From Cyclobacteriaceae bacterium (GTDB lineage Bacteria; Bacteroidota; Bacteroidia; Cytophagales; Cyclobacteriaceae), in contig JANQOR010000013.1 in assembly GCA_028285685.1 (NCBI GenBank), positions 1-39,096 on the forward strand: 39,096 bases of DNA, in the 5' to 3' direction. The notes below the pieces were generated by a model, which saw nothing but the letters and a program-made list of their open reading frames with translations, had not been told where the DNA came from and ran no database searches. Made by a program: the position numbers and the translations under genes. How positions within the stretch are numbered: position 1 is the first letter of the stretch; every line of letters begins with the position of its first letter. Positions 34,663-39,096 of the stretch are shown in pieces.

Positions 34663-35508
34663 TTAATATTCCCAAAGTTCGGATTCATATTCCATTAAAT
34701 CGTACTCATACTTCTGCTGAATAACAATGAACCCAAATGGATTTGAATTAAACTGCTCTCCATATGCTTGACGAATATCCAAGTCTTGGTCATTCGATAT
34801 TTTAGTAATGGGAGCGTTAAAAAGTCTTAATTCAAATGCATCACTCATATTCAAATGAGCAGCAGGATTCTGATTGTTATAGTAGATTGCTTTATCAGCA
34901 TATGGCCCTCTAAACAAGGCGACTACTTCGTCGTAATTAAAATGAGCAATTTGCTTTTCAAATCCTCCTGGATTATATGTTGTCCCGGCGTCAGCAGGAA
35001 GATATAGGGATAATGACTTGATGTAGTTGTACATTCTCGATCGATTGCGATCGAATATTACTTCTTCCCTTATGTATAGGATCGAAAACTCTTCCTCTGG
35101 AATGGCCAACAATCTTGGTTCGTCTGTGTCACCCTCCTGATTTTCCTCGGCATTGTCATCAAATCCTCCTGTATTAAATCCACCACCAACGAACGGATTT
35201 TGCTCTTGCTCCACAGATATGTTCGAGACAAAAATGATGTCAGGCATAAAATTGATGCATGAATCGGATCTGTAAGGTGTGATTAATCCCTCATCCACAG
35301 CTTCAATTAAAAGCCGAGATATTTCACCATTTAAAGAGAAGAAGGGACTATTTTGCTTTTCCTTTAAATCCATTCTCCTAGTAACCATTTTCTTAAACAT
35401 CTGCTGATCGTCCGCCACTGGCGGCTTGATCAGAGGAGCCATTTCTTGACTATAACCAATGATCACAGTCAGAAGTAGAAAAGTCACTATAAAACCTAAT
35501 TTTTTCAT
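34663..35508 (-). CDS. gldN: Gliding motility/T9SS protein GldN (PorN)
   Basis: GldN forms the periplasmic ring of the T9SS with the GldK lipoprotein. The 281-residue product has a signal peptide (MKKLGFIVTFLLLTVIIGYS) and family features KMVTRRMDLKEKQNSPFF, LLIEAVDEGLITPYRSDSC and YIREEVIFDRNRSRMYNYI. A Gly/acidic insert (NPFVGGGFNTGGFDDNAEEN) lies at about 104-123 and is probably a flexible loop. It is the fourth gene of gldKLMN with a 21-base gap from gldM. Confidence 0.94.
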   Translation of the reverse strand: MKKLGFIVTFLLLTVIIGYSQEMAPLIKPPVADDQQMFKKMVTRRMDLKEKQNSPFFSLNGEISRLLIEAVDEGLITPYRSDSCINFMPDIIFVSNISVEQEQNPFVGGGFNTGGFDDNAEENQEGDTDEPRLLAIPEEEFSILYIREEVIFDRNRSRMYNYIKSLSLYLPADAGTTYNPGGFEKQIAHFNYDEVVALFRGPYADKAIYYNNQNPAAHLNMSDAFELRLFNAPITKISNDQDLDIRQAYGEQFNSNPFGFIVIQQKYEYDLMEYESELWEY

Positions 35509-35529
35509 AACACTGTTTTTGATTACGAC

Positions 35530-37173
35530 TTATTTCAGCGGAATTGATATAAACCGTTGAAACCGCGGAAAATCCTCCACTTGCTTTCTAAAGTTCTGTC
35601 GTTGTACCTTTTTTATTTCTATTGAAATTATATCTCCTTTCCTTGCATTCCTTGTGATTTGAGCTAAGTTGACTCGTGAGCCTGATCTCATGTTTCCTCT
35701 ACCTAGGCCCCCGCTGACCAATGTCAGTTCAGCTTCAGCAACAATGAACTTGGCGTCATTTGGAAGGAATTCCTTGAAGCTTGGGTCCGGCTCAGCGATC
35801 AGGAACAACCTTGGTGTTTTTGCCGGAATCCCATCCTTTAGATTCACTTCCCCTTGGTCAGTTCCAACTTTGATCTCAGGAGCAGGAATCGCTCTCACCC
35901 CAAAATCTCTGGATCCAATCACATTGCCATTACTAGAAACTGTAAGTGTTACTTTTCTGGCATTTGGCACAACCGTAACCTGACCTCTATCGGGCCCTTT
36001 GATTGCATCACCACCCTTCGCGGTGAAAGATGGGTTGTACGCATTTCCCAAAGCTGGCACCTGGACATCAAGAGCATTTCCACAATTTCTGTAAAGTGCT
36101 TGGACTGATTGGGACTGAATCTGAATAACAGGGCGTGAAACAAAGTACTCTATCTCATCGATGAACGTTGTATCCAGCCCACCACCTAGCGGAACAGTAA
36201 TTGCAGCTTCAAATGTTTTTCGTGAATTTCCTTCCTTATCGTAGTTTCCAGGAGTAGCTGTAAACTGAACTTTTCCAACACCATCAACCACCGGGATAGA
36301 AGATCCATTATAAGTCATTTTGATTTGATCGTTCAAACCTGAAGCTGAAGCAGCAATAAACATCTCAGCAACATATGGCGTACCGGCGGCAACATACCGT
36401 GACTCCGGCATTACCACAGGCTTGATATCGTCAAATGTCAAATCCTTAAGTCCAACTCTTTTCTTCAGGTAGTCCATTGCTGCAGTTTCATAGCCTAACA
36501 CGTTCGCTTGAAACTCACTCACAGTAGCCAGAGCAGCATGAGTAGGTGAGTCATGGAAATTCAGTTGTGACCATTTTTTACCTCTCTGATTAGGGTCTTT
36601 CTTCCAGTATTCATCCTCGTTTGCATCTAACGCGAGTTTGTGATACTTAAGCAATTCTTTTTCATCCGCACCATTCTTTTTTAACAAATCTCTCACAAAT
36701 TCCGCGTACCCATTCAAAAGTGTTTGCATAGCAGCACCATTACCATCACCACCATCTTCCTTTGGCATCATGTAATGACCTACCTTGTCATAGTTCGTCT
36801 TACCCTCTATGTGCATTCGATCCTTCGTCTCCTTAGCCCCCTCAGAATAACCTCCAGTGATCTGGACAAATGTCTCCTTGCTTTCTTCGAGTGAAGCGAG
36901 TACCTCTTGTGTCTTTGCTCTCAACTGTTCAGTTGCAGCTATAACATCGAGATCCTCCTTTCTGTTTCCCTTCTCCTCAACCGATTTGGTCATGCCAGTA
37001 AGTGTCTGCGCATTTCTGGTAGACGTCTCTACATTAGCTTGTTCCAAACTTTGATTAATAAAGGCGAACTTGTCTAGAACAGTGGTACTAACATTTAGTG
37101 CCAACAATGCGGTTAACACCAAATACATCATACCAATCATTTTCTGCCGTGGGGTTTCTTTTCCTCCTGCCAT
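35530..37173 (-). CDS. gldM: Gliding motility/T9SS motor protein GldM (PorM)
   Basis: GldM spans the inner membrane and carries motor torque into the periplasm. The 547-residue product begins with one membrane helix (about 11-30, MIGMMYLVLTALLALNVSTT) preceded by R9, which matches the Arg reported as essential in the Flavobacterium GldLM motor. The rest is a long periplasmic chain of several domains ending in FRKQVEDFPRFQRFISIPL. GYSEGAKETKDRMHIEGKTN is a helical first-domain segment. It lies 17 bases after gldL. Confidence 0.96.
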   Translation of the reverse strand: MAGGKETPRQKMIGMMYLVLTALLALNVSTTVLDKFAFINQSLEQANVETSTRNAQTLTGMTKSVEEKGNRKEDLDVIAATEQLRAKTQEVLASLEESKETFVQITGGYSEGAKETKDRMHIEGKTNYDKVGHYMMPKEDGGDGNGAAMQTLLNGYAEFVRDLLKKNGADEKELLKYHKLALDANEDEYWKKDPNQRGKKWSQLNFHDSPTHAALATVSEFQANVLGYETAAMDYLKKRVGLKDLTFDDIKPVVMPESRYVAAGTPYVAEMFIAASASGLNDQIKMTYNGSSIPVVDGVGKVQFTATPGNYDKEGNSRKTFEAAITVPLGGGLDTTFIDEIEYFVSRPVIQIQSQSVQALYRNCGNALDVQVPALGNAYNPSFTAKGGDAIKGPDRGQVTVVPNARKVTLTVSSNGNVIGSRDFGVRAIPAPEIKVGTDQGEVNLKDGIPAKTPRLFLIAEPDPSFKEFLPNDAKFIVAEAELTLVSGGLGRGNMRSGSRVNLAQITRNARKGDIISIEIKKVQRQNFRKQVEDFPRFQRFISIPLK

Positions 37174-37190
37174 AATTTTTTAGTTAAAGG

Positions 37191-38015
37191 TTATTGCTGA
37201 TTACCTCCGCCTCCTCCTCTCATAGCGGTCAACATATTACCATATACTCTATTTAGCGCGGAAATGTTCGATGTAAGTTTGTTGAGCTCAGACTGGAACG
37301 CAGAAGTTTCTTTACCTGCTTCTGCCATATTCTCAAGAGCTCCTGTCACATTCGAATAGAATTTGTTTAAGGCCTTGGTATGGCTTTGTGCATCCTTCAG
37401 TTCCATCTCATAGACTGCGTTAAGGGCTCCCAAACTCTTGGTCACGTTAAGAACCTGAGTGTGGTATTCCTTAGTGTTTTTAGTAGCATCGGCCATACCT
37501 GACATTGCTTCCATTGCCGAGGCATACGATTTGTTCATTTCCGACAGGGACTTAGATGCAGACTTCACATTTCCAGCATATTCGTTGGTAGCTACTGCTG
37601 CGTCAGAAAGATTTGACATCTTTCTAGCTGAGTCAGCCATGTTCCGCATTCCGTCTCCAAGACTTTTAATCAGCTCAGGTCCAACTTTAGCTTCTGCCAG
37701 CATTTTGTCCATTTGGGCCGAAGCACCAGTTGCCTGAGGAACAGCGGCTCGAGGCTTTGCGGTAGGTCCGTCATAGTCATCTGCCAATTCAGGATATACT
37801 TTTGACCAATCCGTCTCAGCATGTTTAGGCTCAAATGCACTAAGGAAGAAAATTACGGCCTCCGTCAAAAGTCCCACAGTAAGCATCAGCGCAGCACCTT
37901 CCATGTGAAGGATTTTGAAGAGAGCCCCAACAATTACAACTGCCGCTCCGATACCGTAGACTTTTGGCATTATAGTGGAGTAGAGTAACTCCTGAAATCC
38001 GCCTTTTTTGCTCAT
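37191..38015 (-). CDS. gldL: Gliding motility/T9SS motor protein GldL (PorL)
   Basis: GldL is the proton-driven motor subunit with two inner-membrane helices. Helix 1 is about 18-36 (KVYGIGAAVVIVGALFKIL), and helix 2 is about 42-60 with E52 in GLLTEAVIFFLSAFEP, matching the membrane Glu reported as essential in Flavobacterium; H37 matches a second conserved residue. The 274-residue length exceeds the Flavobacterium protein. The extra cytoplasmic part is a helical repeat with SLSEMNKSYASAMEAM, SLGALNAVYEMEL, ALNKFYSNVTGALENM and ISALNRVYGNMLTAM, then a Gly-rich tail. Confidence 0.96.
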   Translation of the reverse strand: MSKKGGFQELLYSTIMPKVYGIGAAVVIVGALFKILHMEGAALMLTVGLLTEAVIFFLSAFEPKHAETDWSKVYPELADDYDGPTAKPRAAVPQATGASAQMDKMLAEAKVGPELIKSLGDGMRNMADSARKMSNLSDAAVATNEYAGNVKSASKSLSEMNKSYASAMEAMSGMADATKNTKEYHTQVLNVTKSLGALNAVYEMELKDAQSHTKALNKFYSNVTGALENMAEAGKETSAFQSELNKLTSNISALNRVYGNMLTAMRGGGGGNQQ

Positions 38016-38057
38016 GTTTATTGTTATTTAGGTTAGTAAATTTATTCTTGTGTGATT

Positions 38058-39092
38058 TTAAAATTCATATCCTGATGAACGACCAAGATACGTCATTGCA
38101 CACCTAAAACCAATAGAAGCTCTAGTTGTGTCTTTATGTTCATATGTCCTGGTACCAGTTTCCAGGAAATAAGCAATGTCCTTCCATGATCCACCCCTTA
38201 TCACTTTGTGAGGAATGTTGTCATCAAAGTAGGTAGGGTTCAAATCCCATGTTAGTGGCATAGCGGACGGGTTGTATGCATCCTCACACCATTCTGCTAT
38301 GTTACCGGACATGTCATACAAGCCATACTCATTTGCAAAGTATGTTCCCACCGGGGAAGTATAGGCATATCCGTCATCAAAGTAGTTACCGCGTCCCGGT
38401 TTGAAATTTGCCAGGAGACATCCCTTGGCATTCCTAACATAAGGATTACCCCAAGGATACTTGGCCATATCACGACCTCCTCTGGAGGCGTATTCCCATT
38501 CAGCTTCAGACGGAAGTCTGAACTCCGGCATAATAGGAAGGCCAATGCTTTCCCTGTAAGAATTTAGATACCTTGTTCTCCATTCACAGAAATACTTCGC
38601 AGCATTCCAATCTACACCAACAACTGGGTAATCATCAAACGCCGGGTGTGACCAGTAGTACAAGACCATTGGATCTCCCATATGATGGGTATAATCTCTT
38701 GTCCACACGGTAGTATCAGGAATCATGTCTGCTACTGAAAAACCAGAAGGTAGGTCTATCTCAGAGCCTTCTGTAATATTTTGAGTAAACTGCCTGTACT
38801 CGTTGTTGGTGATCTCGGTGTCATCCATAAAGAACGCTCCGATCGTTACCTGTTTGTTGAAATTGATTTGAGTCGCCGCAACATCCTCGTCAGCCTGGCC
38901 CATGTGGAATGTGCCGGATGGAACTGAGACCATACCAAACGGTCTTGTCATCTCCCATCCTTGTCTGTCCGGAGCGCCAAGTAGCTCTCCGCGATCACCT
39001 TGATTATTGCCAAAAAGCCCACACCCTGAGAGCACAATAGCAACGCAAAGGATCATACAATTTGATATTGTAAAAACACTCTTTTTATTCAT
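38058..39092 (-). CDS. gldK: Gliding motility/T9SS lipoprotein GldK (PorK)
   Basis: GldK is an outer-membrane lipoprotein that forms the T9SS ring with GldN. The 344-residue product has a lipobox LSGC with Cys24 and then an FGE-sulfatase-type fold: VPSGTFHMGQADED, FFMDDTEITNNEYRQF, FRLPSEAEWEYASRGG, YDMSGNIAEWCEDAY and VIRGGSWKD, ending ASIGFRCAMTYLG. The fold serves a structural role here; no catalytic claim is made. The start lies four bases inside the window edge and appears complete. It heads gldKLMN-FISUMP; the promoter is outside the window. Confidence 0.96.
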   Translation of the reverse strand: MNKKSVFTISNCMILCVAIVLSGCGLFGNNQGDRGELLGAPDRQGWEMTRPFGMVSVPSGTFHMGQADEDVAATQINFNKQVTIGAFFMDDTEITNNEYRQFTQNITEGSEIDLPSGFSVADMIPDTTVWTRDYTHHMGDPMVLYYWSHPAFDDYPVVGVDWNAAKYFCEWRTRYLNSYRESIGLPIMPEFRLPSEAEWEYASRGGRDMAKYPWGNPYVRNAKGCLLANFKPGRGNYFDDGYAYTSPVGTYFANEYGLYDMSGNIAEWCEDAYNPSAMPLTWDLNPTYFDDNIPHKVIRGGSWKDIAYFLETGTRTYEHKDTTRASIGFRCAMTYLGRSSGYEF

Positions 39093-39096
39093 AACA

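Noticed and set aside
38058-39092. GldK as an active formylglycine-generating enzyme.
   Set aside because: The fold is shared, but gene context and lipobox mark the structural T9SS lipoprotein.

Overview
The window looks like chromosome of a Bacteroidota bacterium, most likely a gliding or type IX secretion (T9SS) member of the Cytophagales; this is inferred from gene content, not from a search. The evidence is gldK-gldL-gldM-gldN, a PorW/SprE lipoprotein, lamin-tail-domain and FISUMP proteins, a Cys-poor DksA/TraR protein of the Bacteroidota kind, an ATP synthase cluster that lacks beta and epsilon, and almost no Shine-Dalgarno sequences. There is no IS element, prophage, CRISPR array or rRNA. 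Coding density is very high and no gene-free stretch exceeds about 270 bp.

Layout. 1-270: tRNA-Phe(GAA) with a terminator, then a short leader with inverted repeats. 272-3087 (+): a chemoreceptor, then a TetR regulator and an alpha/beta hydrolase, each preceded by a copy of the same palindromic operator. 3352-5038 (-): dksA-like, scpB and rluB in an overlapping operon. 5299-6228 (+): a probable lipoprotein hydrolase. 6314-12814 (-): one giant surface protein of about 2,166 residues with seven Ig-like/lamin-tail modules; the central copies are spaced exactly 780 bp apart. 12888-15852 (+): asd, a PG_1098-type methyltransferase and a sulfotransferase. 15849-27324 (-): a nearly gapless run of 16 genes: M23 peptidase, bactofilin, atpZ, an AtpI-position protein, atpB-E-F-H-A-G, a UbiA-like protein, a UbiE-like methyltransferase, an ECF sigma factor, a probable anti-sigma factor, a DUF4097-like protein and two outer-membrane proteins. 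27432-34017 (+): porW/sprE, a class A PBP and uvrC, overlapping end to start. 34052-39092 (-): gldKLMN followed by a FISUMP lipid- or surface-type secreted protein, converging on uvrC at a shared bidirectional terminator.

How the genes fit together. The right half groups machines that use the proton gradient or cross the cell wall. The F1Fo ATP synthase and the GldL/GldM motor both work on proton flow. PorW, GldK and GldN form the periplasmic and outer-membrane parts of the T9SS. PBP1A, the LytM-type M23 peptidase and bactofilin build or shape the peptidoglycan that these machines must pass. The sigma/anti-sigma/DUF4097/outer-membrane-protein block looks like a self-contained envelope-sensing unit placed at the end of the ATP synthase run. 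The giant lamin-tail protein is a candidate exported surface protein.

No single gene is clearly a new system. The points most worth following are the 780-bp modular array and its mosaic similarity pattern, the paired TetR operators, the hairpin after atpE, the FISUMP gene in the gld operon, and the UbiA/UbiE-like pair linked to atpG.
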